Shown piece by piece: positions 42,445 to 53,427 of a stretch of 64,000 nt of DNA. The DNA comes from Hyphomicrobiales bacterium (GTDB lineage: Bacteria; Pseudomonadota; Alphaproteobacteria; Rhizobiales; Rhizobiaceae). The position numbers and the translations under genes were made by a program. Below the pieces are notes generated by a model. That model did not search any database and had not been told where the DNA came from. It saw only the letters and a list, made by a program, of their open reading frames with translations. The DNA is taken from NCBI GenBank assembly GCA_900472295.1, contig UCIA01000023.1, forward strand, positions 21,439-85,438. The letters are read 5' to 3'. How positions within the stretch are numbered: position 1 is the stretch's first letter; every line of letters starts with the position of its first letter.

Positions 42445-44217
42445 TTACGCCGCTTCGACATTCACCGTGCGGCTGAGGCGGCGGACTTCCTCGTCGTTGA
42501 GCAGGCCGCCGGCGCGCAGCAGGCTGGCGAAGCGGCCGTTGCGCAGCGACAATTCGGCGAAGCCACCCATCTCGATCACCCTGCCCTTGTCCATGAACAC
42601 GACCAGGTCGGCGTCGCGAACGGTGGTCAGGCGGTGGGCGATGATGAAGGTGGTGCGGTTGCGCCGCAACTCGTCGATGGCTTCCTTGACGCGGTCCTCG
42701 GTCTCGACGTCGAGCGCGCTGGTCGCCTCGTCGAGCACCAGGATCGGCGCGTCCTTGAGCACGGCGCGGGCAATGGCGATACGCTGACGCTCGCCGCCCG
42801 AAAGCTGGCCACCGCGTTCGCCGACGACCGTGTCGTAGCCGGCGCTCTTCGACAGGATGAAATCCTGCGCGGCAGCCGCGTTGGCAGCGGCGTGAACCTC
42901 GTCATAGGTCGCCTCGGCACGGCCGACGCGGATGTTGTCCTCGATCGAGCGGTTGAGCAGGCCGGCATCCTGGAACACGGTGGCAATCGAGTGGCGCAGC
43001 GACTTGCGGGTCACGCTGCGGGTATCGATGCCGTCGATCAGGATACGGCCCTGCGACGGCGAGAAGACGCGCTGCAACAGATTGATCAGCGTCGTCTTGC
43101 CGGCGCCGGTCGGGCCGACGATGGCAACGGTCTGGCCGGCCTGGACCTCGAAGGAGACGTCGTCGACGCCCTGCCCCGAATTGGCAAACTCAAAGCCGAC
43201 ATTCTCGAAGCGGACATGGCCGGTGACGTTGGTGAGGTCACGCAAGCCGTCGGGCTCGGCCGAGTCGGCAGCCGAATCCTCGAGGTGGTAGAAGTCCTCA
43301 AGCTTGGCGCGAGCTTCGGAAATCTGGTTGGCAAACGCCGACATCTGGTCGAGGCGCGAGATCAGCAGCGTGGCAAAGCCGGTGAAGGCGATGACGTCGC
43401 CGATGCGCAGCTGGCCATGGGTGACCAGATAGGCGCCGATCAAAAGCACAACCATCATCGAAATGGTCGACGACAGGCGGTGCAGCGCATTGGCCAGCGC
43501 CCACCAGTCGAGCACCGGGTTCTGCGCGTCGAGCAGGTTCTTGACATAGCGGCGCAGCGTATCGGCCTCATGGCCGAGACGGTTGTAGCTCTGCAGCACG
43601 GCGACGTTGCTGACCGAGTCGGTCACATGCGCGAACACCTGGTGATAGTGGCGCTCGACGGCGGCCTGGCCTGCCTTGGTGCGCTTCATCACCAACCGGC
43701 CGATGCCGACATAGAGAACGCCCAACGCCATCAGCACCAGCGACATGCGCAGATCCATGCTGATCGCGGTCGGGATCAGCAGCACCAGCGCAACCGCGGT
43801 CGACAGATGCTGGCGCATGAATTCAAGCCACAGGCTGAACAGGGTTTCGACAGCGCGCAGCAGCGTGTGCAGCGCGTTGGAGGTGCCGCGCTGGTGGTGC
43901 CAGGCGAGCGGCATGGTGATCACGCGCTCGAACGACTGGCACAACACTTCTGAGCGGCGCTTGTGGGCAAAACGGTCGGCGCCGCGCGCCACCAGCACGA
44001 AGGCGATGATGTTGAAGGCGCCGAGACCGGCCCACAGAGCCAGCGTCGAAAACACCGAACCCTTTTCGGAGATGGCGCCGATCACCCGGCCAAACATGAT
44101 CGGCTCGAGGATGGCGATGATGGCAAGCGCGACATTCGCACCACAGATCAACGCAACGCGTTTCCTGTCGGCTGCGAGATAACCCAGCGCTCTCCAGTAG
44201 ATTTGCAGAAGGGACAC
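42445..44217 (-). CDS. ndvA: Cyclic beta-1,2-glucan exporter NdvA
   Basis: A 590-residue ABC exporter with membrane domain first and ATPase second. Walker A is GPTGAGKTT, the signature is LSGGERQRIAIARA and Walker B is ILVLDEATSALD. The N-terminus S-L-L-Q-I-Y-W-R-A-L-G-Y-L matches NdvA/ChvA proteins, and the start is a GTG at 44217 with GGAG nine bases upstream. It moves cyclic beta-1,2-glucan made by NdvB into the periplasm. The two genes are co-directional but separated by 344 bases and a terminator, so they are probably transcribed apart. Confidence 0.95.
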   Translation of the reverse strand: MSLLQIYWRALGYLAADRKRVALICGANVALAIIAILEPIMFGRVIGAISEKGSVFSTLALWAGLGAFNIIAFVLVARGADRFAHKRRSEVLCQSFERVITMPLAWHHQRGTSNALHTLLRAVETLFSLWLEFMRQHLSTAVALVLLIPTAISMDLRMSLVLMALGVLYVGIGRLVMKRTKAGQAAVERHYHQVFAHVTDSVSNVAVLQSYNRLGHEADTLRRYVKNLLDAQNPVLDWWALANALHRLSSTISMMVVLLIGAYLVTHGQLRIGDVIAFTGFATLLISRLDQMSAFANQISEARAKLEDFYHLEDSAADSAEPDGLRDLTNVTGHVRFENVGFEFANSGQGVDDVSFEVQAGQTVAIVGPTGAGKTTLINLLQRVFSPSQGRILIDGIDTRSVTRKSLRHSIATVFQDAGLLNRSIEDNIRVGRAEATYDEVHAAANAAAAQDFILSKSAGYDTVVGERGGQLSGGERQRIAIARAVLKDAPILVLDEATSALDVETEDRVKEAIDELRRNRTTFIIAHRLTTVRDADLVVFMDKGRVIEMGGFAELSLRNGRFASLLRAGGLLNDEEVRRLSRTVNVEAA

Positions 44218-44516
44218 TTCAGCTACTCCGCCCAAAACATTATTGTGCACCGCACCATTTCTTGACACGTATCGGTTAACGGGTCGCAAAACAATGCCCG
44301 TTTACCCCTTCCGTTCCCATTCTGCGAACAAAACATGACGACGTCGCGAAATCTGCCGTGATCACCTAACGGTTTGAGATAAAAGGTGAAATGGCAGTCT
44401 TGCGGCAAAATCATGGCAGCGATCCCGCACTGCCACATTTTTAATCACTCGCTGTCGGCAACGCCAATACATAAGAAGCGGGGCTGCTTTGCGCCAAACG
44501 CATGACCAAATAGAAA
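44218..44516. other. Leader region of ndvA
   Basis: This gap separates ndvB from ndvA, both on the minus strand. It is clearly richer in A and T than the genes around it, as expected for a promoter region. I see no open frame with a ribosome-binding site, and no repeat or RNA gene. A plausible promoter for ndvA should lie in it, but I could not point to one pair of boxes with confidence. Confidence 0.5.
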
Positions 44517-44538
44517 CGCGCGCCTCGAAAGGCGCGCG
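44517..44538. terminator. Rho-independent terminator of ndvB
   Basis: CGCGCGCC and GGCGCGCG form a perfect 8-bp stem with a 6-base loop, 23 bases past the ndvB stop. On the minus strand it is followed by TTTCTATTT. On the plus strand it is followed by AATTTTTG. Confidence 0.9.
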
Positions 44539-44561
44539 AATTTTTGTTGAAGTCATTGATT

Positions 44562-47500
44562 TTATGCAGGTATCTTGACGACCACCTCGGTCTTGTCGCC
44601 GGCTTTTGGCTCAAAGCCGGAAGACTTTGTCTTGGTTCCATTGACTTCGAGCGAGATGGATTTGACCTTTTTGTCGCGGATGACGCGAACCTTGACCTCG
44701 GCCCCCAGCATCTTGAGCGTTGCCGAATAACCGTCCCAATGGCTGGGCAGTTTGGGCCGGAACGTGATCTGCTTGCCGCGCCGCTCTATGCCCAGAATGC
44801 CTTCGACCGCGGCTCGGTAGAGCCATCCGGCAGAGCCCGTATACCAGGTCCAGCCGCCGCGACCGCCCTTGTCGTCGCCGGAATAGATGTCGGCGGCAAC
44901 GACGTAGGGCTCGACGCGGTAGTGCTCGGCCGACGCATCGTCGAGCGCATGGTTGACCGGGTTCAGCATCGAGAAGCAGCGATAGGCATCGTCGGTGCGG
45001 CCCATTTCGGCCAGCGCGATGACGAACCAGGTCGCCGCATGGGTATACTGGCCGCCATTCTCACGCACGCCCGGCGGATAGCTTTTGATGTAGCCGGGGT
45101 CCTTTTCCGTGTTCTGAAAGGCCGGGGTGAACAGCTTAACGATCTTGAGCTTGTCGTCGACCAGCCTGTCCGTCGCCTGCTGCATGGCGGTGGTCGAGCG
45201 CGCCGGGTCGCCCTCGCCGGAGAGCACGCTCCATGACTGGGCGATGGAGTCGATCTGGCACTCGTCCGAATTGTGCGAACCGAGCGGCGTGCCGTCATCG
45301 TAGCTGCCACGCCGGTACCACTGGCCATCCCAGGCAGTGCTTTCCAGCGCCCGCTTCAGCACGTCGGCGTGCTTGACCCAGGCCTGCGCCCGCTTGGCAT
45401 CGCCCTGCCCTTTGGCGACAGCGGCAAAGTCGCCCAGCGTCTTTAACAGGAACCAGCCGAGCCAGACGCTCTCGCCCTTGCCGCCTTCGCCGACGCGGTT
45501 CATGCCGTCGTTCCAGTCGCCGCCGAGGATCAGCGGCAGCCCTGCCGGGCTGCTGCGTTTGACGGCCAGATCGAGCGCACGCGCGCAATGGTCGTAAAGC
45601 GATGCGTGCGTCTTGGAGATCTCAGGCGTGAAGAAGGCATCGTGCTCGCCCTCGCCCAGCACCTGCCCGTCGATGAAAGGCAGTTGCTCCTTCAGGATCG
45701 CGGCATCGCCGGTCACCTCGATATAGCGGTTGGTGGCGTGCGCCAGCCAGACCACGTCGTCGGAGATCAGGGTGCGCACGCCGGCGTCGGTGCGCGGCAG
45801 CCACCAATGCTGGACATCGCCTTCGGGGAATTGCCGGCGCGCCGCGTTGAGGATCTGGTCGCGCGCCAGGTTGGGATCATGCGCCAGCAAGGCCAGCGTA
45901 TCCTGCAGCTGGTCGCGGAAGCCGAAGGCACCGCTGGCCTGATAGAAGGCCGAGCGGGCGCGGATGCGGCAGGCCAGGCTCTGATAGGGCAGCCAGTGAT
46001 TGACCATGGCATCGAGCGCCTTGTCGGGCGTCTCGACCTGGATGGTGTCGAGGAAGCCGCGCCAGACACGTTCATTGTCGGCCAGCCGCTGGTCGAAGTC
46101 CTTGCCGGAATGGGTCTGGACCAGCGCACTCGCCTCAGCCGGATTGGCGGCATCGCCAAGCAGCCAGACCAGCGTGACGTCGCCGCCGGCGGGGATGTCG
46201 ATGTCGCTGGCAATTGCCGCGCATTGATCGTCGCCGGCCTCGACGCGGCCGGACAGGCCGGCGCCGGTGGTGACGGCGTGCGGGAACGCGCTGGTGCCAT
46301 GCCTGCCGATGAACTCGCCGCGATCGGCTGTCACCGAATGCACCGGGCCTGTGGCAGCCAGGAAGGCCACCCGGTCGCCGAAATCGAGACCGTAGGGATT
46401 TTGCGCCAGGAGCGCGCCGGTCGCAGTGTCCCTTGACGGGAGGATGGTCGCCGCCGTGTTCGAGCGATGGCTGCCAAGCACCCATTCGGCATAGGCATAG
46501 ACGCGCAGCCGCGCCGGTGCCGAGCCCGAATTCTGGATGCGCAGGCGCGTGATCTTCACCGGATCGACGGGATCGACGACATGCGTCAGGTCCATCGACA
46601 GCGGACCCCGCTTCGAGCGGAAGGTCGAGAAGCCCTGGCCGTGCCAGGTCTCGTAGGTCATCGAGGGGTCGCGGACCACGGCGGCGAGCGGAGAGAACGC
46701 CCTGCCGCTGGCCTGATCGTAGATGTAGATGCCCTCGCCCGGCCGGTTGGTGACCGGGTCGTTCGACCATGGCGTCAGCTGGTAGTCACGGCTGTTGCGG
46801 CTCCAGGTGAAAGCAGCACCCTCGGCCGAGACATGGAAGCCGAACGAGGCGTTGGAGACGACGTTGATCCATGGCTGTGGCGTGGAACGCCGGCCCGCAA
46901 GGCGCGTGACATAGTGGCGGCCATCGCCCTCGAAACCGCCGAAGCCGTTCCAGTGGCTGAGACCGCTGCCATCGGCGACGGTATCCACCGCGCTTGATGC
47001 AGCGAAGGACGACGCTGCCGGAACCTGCAAGGCCTGCCCCGCGCCTACCGGCGGCTGCAAGGCATCGCGGGCCTGCAAGGCTGCCGCCTCGGCGCGCTCG
47101 ATCTGGTCGAAGATGGTGCCGTTGCGGGTATGCAGCACCACACGGGCAACCGCCAGCAGCGTCTTGTAGGTCGCCTCGTCCATCAGGTCGCGGCGCACGG
47201 CGAAAATGTGCTGGCGCGGCCCGAGCTCCTTGCCGCGCAGGCGGCTGTTTTCGCACAGCGTTTCCACCGCGCGCTGCAGGTCCTGCACATAGGACGACGC
47301 CTGCTCGTTGACGACGACGAAGTCGATCATCATGCCGCGGGCGCGCATATATTCCTGGAAGCGCAGCGCCTGGGCGACGATTTCGAGGTCGGCGACGTCG
47401 CCGATGCGGACCAGAAAGATCGGGAAATCGCCCGAAATGCTGGTCGGCCACAGGCTGGACTGCTTGCCCAGCCCCGAAGCGATGGATTCGGCCGGCAGGC

Positions 47501-50500
47501 GCAGGAACGGATCGGGATAGATCAGATAGCGCGCCAGCTTCTGCACATTGGCAGCGTCGGTCAGGCTGAGACCAAGGTGGCGGGTCTGCACCTGCGAACG
47601 CGTCCAGGCGAGCATCGCCTGGCGGGCAAAGCTTTCGGGATGGTCGAGCCTGGCGATGGCCTCGTCCAGCTCGGTGCGGTTGGCGCCGACGGCGGTCCAG
47701 AAGGTCAGCGAGATCTTCTTGTTGGCCGGCACGCGGACCTGGCGGCGCAATGAAGCGACCGGATCGAGGGTGAAGCCATGGTGGCCGCCAAGCTTGGCGC
47801 CAGGGTCGAAGGCTGCCGCCTCGGCAATGGTGCGGCCACGGCCGATGAAGGCCCGGCGGTCGGTCTCGGCCTCGGCATCGCGCGCCGATCCCGAGGGATC
47901 GGTGACGAAATGCACCATGGTAACGTCGGGCTCGCTCTTGTCGCGCTTTCGCCTGGTGGCGAAGATGGCGCCGTTGTTGGCTGCGATCTCGGTCTCGACG
48001 AACATTTTTGAAAACGCCGGATGGGCATTGTCGGAGGCTTCGTTGCCGAGCACCAGCTCAGCAAAGGACGTCACCTCGATATGACGGTCGGTGGCGCCGT
48101 CATTGTAGAGCGTGACGCGCCGGCCCTCGCCATTGCCTTCCGAGATGACGATGCATTCGACTTCCGAACGCAGCGAGCCGACCGTTTTGACGAAGCTCGC
48201 CTTGTCGTCGGAAAACAGCGTCTGCACTCTCTCGCCGGTCGCCTGCTTCGGCTCCGCGGTCGCCGACCACCAGTCGCCGCTGCCGGCATCCCTGAGGAAG
48301 ATGTAGGAGCCGAGCCGGTCCTCGGTCGGGTCCGGCTGCCAGCGGGTGACGGCGAGTTCGCCCCAGCGGCTGTAGCCGGAGCCGGTCGCCGAGACCATGA
48401 CGGAGTAGCGGCCGTTGGACATGACGCTGGTGGCGCGCAGCGCCCTCAGCGGATCGAGAACGATGCGGGAATCCGGGCTTTCGACCTCGGTCTCGTCCTT
48501 CGAGCGCTCGTCGGCCTCGGTCCTGACGGTTGCGGTCGGTATGTCGCGCGGCGCCCTCTCCTGCAGCAGCAGTTCGGCTGACTCGATCACCGGATCGCTG
48601 TGGAAGCGGTCGCGCAACCGTCCTTCGAAGATAGCGTCGGCAACGGCGGCGATCGACATGCCGGAGTGGTGAGCCATGTAGTTCAAAACCACGGCGTGGT
48701 CGGTGCCTTCGGGCACGCGCTGAGGCGTAAAGTCGACGGCGTCGTAATAGCCGTGCTTACCCAGCGCACCGATCGAGCGCAGCCTGGCCAGGTTCTGGAC
48801 GGATTCACGCGGCGTGAACTGAGCGGCGAGGATTGTCGCGTAAGGCGCGATGACCGTGTTCTGGCCAAGGCCGCGCTTGAGGCCAAGGCCGGGCACGCCG
48901 AAATTGGTGTACTGATAGGTCAGTTCGCGGTCGCGAGCATTGTAGGCCGCTTCCGAAATGCCCCACGGCACGTTCTTCGAACGGGCATACTGGATCTGGC
49001 GCTTGATGATCAGCTTGCTGGTCTGGTTGAGGATCGAGCCCTGCGGCTCCTTCATCACCAGCGGCGGCATCAGATACTCGAACATCGAGCCCGACCAGGA
49101 CATCAGCGCGCCCTGGAAGCCGATCTCGACGATGGGACGGCCGAGCCGGAACCAATGCTCGGTCGGCAGATCGCCCTTGGCGATGGCAAACAGACTGGTC
49201 AGCCGCGCTTCGGACGCCAGCAGATCGTAGCAGCTCTCGTCGAGCTGGTGTTCCTCGACCCGGTATCCGATCGACAAAAGCTTACGTTCCTGTCGCATCA
49301 GGAAGGAGAAATCCATCTCGAAGGCATAGCGACGGCAGCGCTCGCGCAGCGCCAGCAGCTTGGCGCGCAAGGCTTCGACGGCGTTCTCATCGCTGTGCGA
49401 GTCATGCACATGCGCCTCGCAGGTCGCTTCCAGCCGTGCTGCCCAGTCGGCAATGATGTCGCTACGCTGCGAGCCGGCCTCGGTGTGGATGGCGGTGGCG
49501 AGTTTGCGGATTTCGCCGGCAAGCACGGCCAGATTGATGGTGCGGATCGACGCCATCTCCGGCTGCGCCTTGATGGTGAGCACAGCGCGCCGCATGCCGT
49601 CGAGGCGATCGGCGAGCCGCTGGCGCAGCGGGCGAAGCTGGCGGCGGTCGTCGGGCAGGTCTTCGAGGCTTTCGTCGAGGATGGTCACCGTGTCGAGCAC
49701 GCCCTCGAAATCGCCCTGCAGATGGACGGACGGCGCTTCGGCCCATTCGGCGCAGGCGGCCGCCACCGCAACCAGATGGCCCGCAAGATTGCCGCTGTCG
49801 ACAGCCGAGATGTAGAGCGGATAGAGCGGCTTCAGCGTCGTGGTGTCATACCAGTTGAAGAGATGGCCGCGGTTGCGCGGCATGCTCTCGATGGTCGTCA
49901 TCGTGGCGTCGATGCGGGTGATGGCGTCGGACAGCGCAATCCAGCCGAAATCGCGGGCCGAAACCACCGACAGGAGATAGACGCCGATATTGGTCGGCGA
50001 TGTGCGCGGCGCCACCACCGGCGCCGGGCTTTCCTGGAAATTGTCGGGCGGCAGGTTGTGGTGCTCGGCCGTGACGAAGGTTTCGAAATAATGCCAGGTA
50101 CGGCGCGCCACGGTGCGCAATGCGTGGATGTCGGCCTGCGATATGCGCAAGCGGTCCTCGGTCTCGGCCGAACGGCTGATCCAGCAGGCTACCGCCGGCG
50201 AGCCGATCCAGAACAGAGCGAAGAAGAAGGCGACGAAGGCGCCGGTGGAATCGGCCAGCACCGGAATGGCGAGACCGACGACGCCGATGATCACGGCGCC
50301 GTACATCATGCTGTAGTAAGAGCCGAGATCGTTGTCGCCGCCCTTGTGGGCCTGCGACGCGGTGCGCCATTCCAGAAGGTTCTGGCGGCTGACGAACAGG
50401 CGATAGAGCGTGCGCACGATGGCGTCGCCCATCATCCAGGCGTTGTGCGCCATCAGCAGCACTTTCAGCGCCACCAGAGCGGTGCCGAAGACGGTGTCAC

Positions 50501-53138
50501 GCGCGAGTGCGGAGAAATGGCCGCGCGGCGTCTGATCGCCGCTCTTGGGCAGGATGCCGTTGATGACGTCAAAGGTCGGCGCCATGAACAGCGAGAGGAT
50601 CAGCAGCGCCTGCCATTGCGCGGCCTGCGTGAACGGCAGCAACGTCCAGCCGGCGATCGCCGCCATCACCCAGAAGATCGGGGTCAGCGAGCGGCGCAGA
50701 TTGTCGACCATCTTCCATCGCGACAGCGCCGGAACGCCGGAACGCGGCGAGAAGATGAAGCGCAACAGCTGCCAGTCGCCACGCGCCCAGCGGTGGTGGC
50801 GCGAGGCATCGACCGAATAGCGGGTCGGATAGTCCTCGACCAGCTCGACATCGGTGACGAGCGCCGCACGCGCCAGCGCGCCTTCGAGCAGATCATGGCT
50901 GAGGATGGTGTTTTCCTCGATGCGGCCCTTCAGCGCCGCCTCGAAGGCGTCGACGTGATAAAGGCCCTTGCCCGTGAAGGAGCCGTCGCTGAAGACGTCC
51001 TGATAAAGGTCCGACACCGCGAAGACGTAGGGGTCGAGACCGCTGTTGGACGAGAAGACGCGCTGGAAGAAGGAGGCGTCGTCGCCGCTGGTGAGCGAGG
51101 CCGTGATGCGCGGCTGCAGGATGGTGTAGCCGGCGGTGACGACGCGCTTTGCGGCGTCGAAATGCGGCCGGTTGAGCGGATGGGCAAGCTTGCCGACCAG
51201 CGACGACACGGCATCGCGCGTGGTGCGCGTGTCGGCGTCGAGCGTCATGACATAAACGACCTTTTCCGGCAGCGGCACGTCGAGCGGCAGGAAGGTGGTG
51301 TCGCTGTCGCCGCGCAAGAGCAGGTTCAGCTCATGCAGCTTGCCGCGCTTGCGCTCCCAGCCCATCCAGGCGCCTTGCGCCTGATTGTAGAGCCGGCGAC
51401 GATGCAGGATGTAAAAACGCGGCGCGCCTTCCGAGGGATAGCGGGCATTGAGCCTGGCGATCTCGTCGCGCGCATATTGCAGGATCTCGATGTCGGCGGT
51501 GTCGATCTCGGTCTTGGAATCCGGCCAGTCGGACAACAGCGCGAAATGGATCTCCTCGGCCGTGTTGGCGAGGTGATGCACCTCGATGTTGCGGATATTC
51601 TCCTCGACATCGTCGCGCGATCCGATCAGCGAGGGAACCACGACCAGCGTGCGTGAGGCGGCCGGGATACCGTGCTTGTAATCATAGCCGACGAGCCGCG
51701 TCGGCTTCAGGAACAGCGAGACGACGGTGTTGAAGAAGGCAAGAGCGCCTTCGCTGGCCGGCACCGCAAACAGCGCCAGCATTACCGTGATCGATTCCAC
51801 CGACAGGCCGAGATGCGAAAGCGCGTTGCCGGAGACAACCAGCAACAGCACCGTCAGCAGGAAGACCGGCACCACGATGCCCAGCCAGCCGGTGGCGGTG
51901 AAGGCGCGCTTGAACGTGACATAGAAAGGCGGCCGGTAGCCGATCGCCTTTTCCAGGTCCGGCCGGCGCGGGCCGACCAGGAAGAAGCCGACATCGGTAT
52001 GCATGGCCGGATCGGCTGATACATCCGGCACGCCGGACGCATCGGTGACGCCGGGGACATGACCGGCCAGCTCGATCGCCTTTTCGGCGACGCGGAATTC
52101 GGACAGGTCGGAGCGGCGGGCCAGTTCCTCGATCGAGGTGCGGTACTGGTCGCGCGAAAAGAAATCGAGCGCGGCGAAATCGGTGCGCTCGCGCAGCAGC
52201 GTGTCGATACGGCTGACGCCTTCGAACCACACCGTCCAGTCGACGTCGTTGATAAGACGGAGGCCACGGATGATGTTGCCGGTGGTGACATTGCCGCTGG
52301 ACAGCGTGCGATGCTCGGAAATGATGATTTCCTCGGCATCGGAGCCGGTCTTTTCAAGTTCGACCTCCAGCCATTCCAGCGCCCTGCCGGCATTCTGCGA
52401 GCCATCGCGCAGGCGATAGAGCAACTGGGTGGCAAAGGTCGTGTCCTGGGCATGCGCGCCGTAGCCCGACAGGATCTTCTGGCGGTCGGCATTGTCGTCG
52501 GTCGCCAGCACCCGGTCGGCGACCTCATTGGCGATATGGCGCATCTGCCTGGTGCGGTCGACGCGCACGGCGATGCGGCGCAGGTTTTCGATCAAAACGA
52601 AGCGCAGCAGCGACGGCAACGCCCAGAGTTCGCCGATCTTCAGCGGCTCGACCGACTGGAACCCCTCGACGATGGATTTGAACATGGTCGCCGAGACCGA
52701 ACTGTCGGAATGGGCGACATAGCTCCAGGCCAGGGCCAGCGCGCGCGGCACGGCGGCGCCATCGGCCAGTTTCAGGGTCGGCAACTGCCGGTAGAAGCGG
52801 CGCGGCAGGTCGCGCTTGACCTGAAAAATGGTCTCCTCGACCAGATAATTGTTGTCGAGCAGCCATTGCGCTGCCGGTGTGATGGTTTCGCCCTTGGCCT
52901 GGGCGGCATTGGTCGAGCGGTAGACTTCGAGGATTTTCTTGGCGCTGTCGCGGATGCGGGCCTGGAAATCGAACGGGGCGAGGCCGAACAGGTCCTTGAT
53001 GTCGCCCTTGGCGAGGCTTTCGCCCAGTGCGCGCAATCGCTCTTCGGGCAGAAAATTGGAGCGTATCGGCTCTTCGGTGATAACCGGGAAGCTGGCGCTG
53101 GTCTTTTCGATCTGGGCAGGAGTCGTCTGAATATTCAT
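44562..53138 (-). CDS. ndvB: Cyclic beta-1,2-glucan synthase NdvB
   Basis: A giant inner-membrane enzyme of 2858 residues that initiates, elongates, cyclises and trims cyclic beta-1,2-glucan from UDP-glucose. Membrane segments occur near residues 410-480 and 800-1000. Between them lies the GT84 glycosyltransferase with the DAD motif (V-M-T-L-D-A-D-T-R-T, about residue 630) and HHRWARGDWQL. The central region contains the glycoamylase-like part, and the C-terminal half is a GH94 phosphorylase-like domain with the catalytic Asp in GGDWNDGMN (about residue 2540). The ATG at 53138 fits homologues. The 289-base gap upstream contains the promoter and no gene. The product is needed for low-osmolarity adaptation and for nodule or host invasion in relatives. 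Confidence 0.95.
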   Translation of the reverse strand: MNIQTTPAQIEKTSASFPVITEEPIRSNFLPEERLRALGESLAKGDIKDLFGLAPFDFQARIRDSAKKILEVYRSTNAAQAKGETITPAAQWLLDNNYLVEETIFQVKRDLPRRFYRQLPTLKLADGAAVPRALALAWSYVAHSDSSVSATMFKSIVEGFQSVEPLKIGELWALPSLLRFVLIENLRRIAVRVDRTRQMRHIANEVADRVLATDDNADRQKILSGYGAHAQDTTFATQLLYRLRDGSQNAGRALEWLEVELEKTGSDAEEIIISEHRTLSSGNVTTGNIIRGLRLINDVDWTVWFEGVSRIDTLLRERTDFAALDFFSRDQYRTSIEELARRSDLSEFRVAEKAIELAGHVPGVTDASGVPDVSADPAMHTDVGFFLVGPRRPDLEKAIGYRPPFYVTFKRAFTATGWLGIVVPVFLLTVLLLVVSGNALSHLGLSVESITVMLALFAVPASEGALAFFNTVVSLFLKPTRLVGYDYKHGIPAASRTLVVVPSLIGSRDDVEENIRNIEVHHLANTAEEIHFALLSDWPDSKTEIDTADIEILQYARDEIARLNARYPSEGAPRFYILHRRRLYNQAQGAWMGWERKRGKLHELNLLLRGDSDTTFLPLDVPLPEKVVYVMTLDADTRTTRDAVSSLVGKLAHPLNRPHFDAAKRVVTAGYTILQPRITASLTSGDDASFFQRVFSSNSGLDPYVFAVSDLYQDVFSDGSFTGKGLYHVDAFEAALKGRIEENTILSHDLLEGALARAALVTDVELVEDYPTRYSVDASRHHRWARGDWQLLRFIFSPRSGVPALSRWKMVDNLRRSLTPIFWVMAAIAGWTLLPFTQAAQWQALLILSLFMAPTFDVINGILPKSGDQTPRGHFSALARDTVFGTALVALKVLLMAHNAWMMGDAIVRTLYRLFVSRQNLLEWRTASQAHKGGDNDLGSYYSMMYGAVIIGVVGLAIPVLADSTGAFVAFFFALFWIGSPAVACWISRSAETEDRLRISQADIHALRTVARRTWHYFETFVTAEHHNLPPDNFQESPAPVVAPRTSPTNIGVYLLSVVSARDFGWIALSDAITRIDATMTTIESMPRNRGHLFNWYDTTTLKPLYPLYISAVDSGNLAGHLVAVAAACAEWAEAPSVHLQGDFEGVLDTVTILDESLEDLPDDRRQLRPLRQRLADRLDGMRRAVLTIKAQPEMASIRTINLAVLAGEIRKLATAIHTEAGSQRSDIIADWAARLEATCEAHVHDSHSDENAVEALRAKLLALRERCRRYAFEMDFSFLMRQERKLLSIGYRVEEHQLDESCYDLLASEARLTSLFAIAKGDLPTEHWFRLGRPIVEIGFQGALMSWSGSMFEYLMPPLVMKEPQGSILNQTSKLIIKRQIQYARSKNVPWGISEAAYNARDRELTYQYTNFGVPGLGLKRGLGQNTVIAPYATILAAQFTPRESVQNLARLRSIGALGKHGYYDAVDFTPQRVPEGTDHAVVLNYMAHHSGMSIAAVADAIFEGRLRDRFHSDPVIESAELLLQERAPRDIPTATVRTEADERSKDETEVESPDSRIVLDPLRALRATSVMSNGRYSVMVSATGSGYSRWGELAVTRWQPDPTEDRLGSYIFLRDAGSGDWWSATAEPKQATGERVQTLFSDDKASFVKTVGSLRSEVECIVISEGNGEGRRVTLYNDGATDRHIEVTSFAELVLGNEASDNAHPAFSKMFVETEIAANNGAIFATRRKRDKSEPDVTMVHFVTDPSGSARDAEAETDRRAFIGRGRTIAEAAAFDPGAKLGGHHGFTLDPVASLRRQVRVPANKKISLTFWTAVGANRTELDEAIARLDHPESFARQAMLAWTRSQVQTRHLGLSLTDAANVQKLARYLIYPDPFLRLPAESIASGLGKQSSLWPTSISGDFPIFLVRIGDVADLEIVAQALRFQEYMRARGMMIDFVVVNEQASSYVQDLQRAVETLCENSRLRGKELGPRQHIFAVRRDLMDEATYKTLLAVARVVLHTRNGTIFDQIERAEAAALQARDALQPPVGAGQALQVPAASSFAASSAVDTVADGSGLSHWNGFGGFEGDGRHYVTRLAGRRSTPQPWINVVSNASFGFHVSAEGAAFTWSRNSRDYQLTPWSNDPVTNRPGEGIYIYDQASGRAFSPLAAVVRDPSMTYETWHGQGFSTFRSKRGPLSMDLTHVVDPVDPVKITRLRIQNSGSAPARLRVYAYAEWVLGSHRSNTAATILPSRDTATGALLAQNPYGLDFGDRVAFLAATGPVHSVTADRGEFIGRHGTSAFPHAVTTGAGLSGRVEAGDDQCAAIASDIDIPAGGDVTLVWLLGDAANPAEASALVQTHSGKDFDQRLADNERVWRGFLDTIQVETPDKALDAMVNHWLPYQSLACRIRARSAFYQASGAFGFRDQLQDTLALLAHDPNLARDQILNAARRQFPEGDVQHWWLPRTDAGVRTLISDDVVWLAHATNRYIEVTGDAAILKEQLPFIDGQVLGEGEHDAFFTPEISKTHASLYDHCARALDLAVKRSSPAGLPLILGGDWNDGMNRVGEGGKGESVWLGWFLLKTLGDFAAVAKGQGDAKRAQAWVKHADVLKRALESTAWDGQWYRRGSYDDGTPLGSHNSDECQIDSIAQSWSVLSGEGDPARSTTAMQQATDRLVDDKLKIVKLFTPAFQNTEKDPGYIKSYPPGVRENGGQYTHAATWFVIALAEMGRTDDAYRCFSMLNPVNHALDDASAEHYRVEPYVVAADIYSGDDKGGRGGWTWYTGSAGWLYRAAVEGILGIERRGKQITFRPKLPSHWDGYSATLKMLGAEVKVRVIRDKKVKSISLEVNGTKTKSSGFEPKAGDKTEVVVKIPA

Positions 53139-53427
53139 TGAAAATTCCGCATGGGGGACGCGATGCGGCGTCACCGCCACGGCAATGTCCCTAAAACCGA
53201 TTCAAATGCAATTGGTTGCATAATTGCACAGGCCGAAAGTTTTGCTCCGCACCACATCCGGGGCGTCATCTCTCGACAACCCAAGGACGAGCGCCCCACG
53301 CTCCCGTCCGCCTTCGAACGACGTAAGGATTCGGGCTTTTTCGTGATCCGCGCAAGAGCTTACGCCAGATTTCTCCGGCGGTGCGATCATGTTTGACAAC
53401 AGGCGTTAATCGTTGCCGGCGGGGCGG

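Noticed and set aside
48600..51656. Open frame of 1018 codons on the plus strand inside ndvB
   Set aside because: It is antisense to the well-conserved NdvB frame and has the His/Gln/Arg-rich look of a shadow frame in GC-rich DNA; no ribosome-binding site or motif.
53202..53399. Minus-strand open frame of 65 codons upstream of ndvB
   Set aside because: No ribosome-binding site and no recognisable feature; the region is better seen as the ndvB promoter gap.
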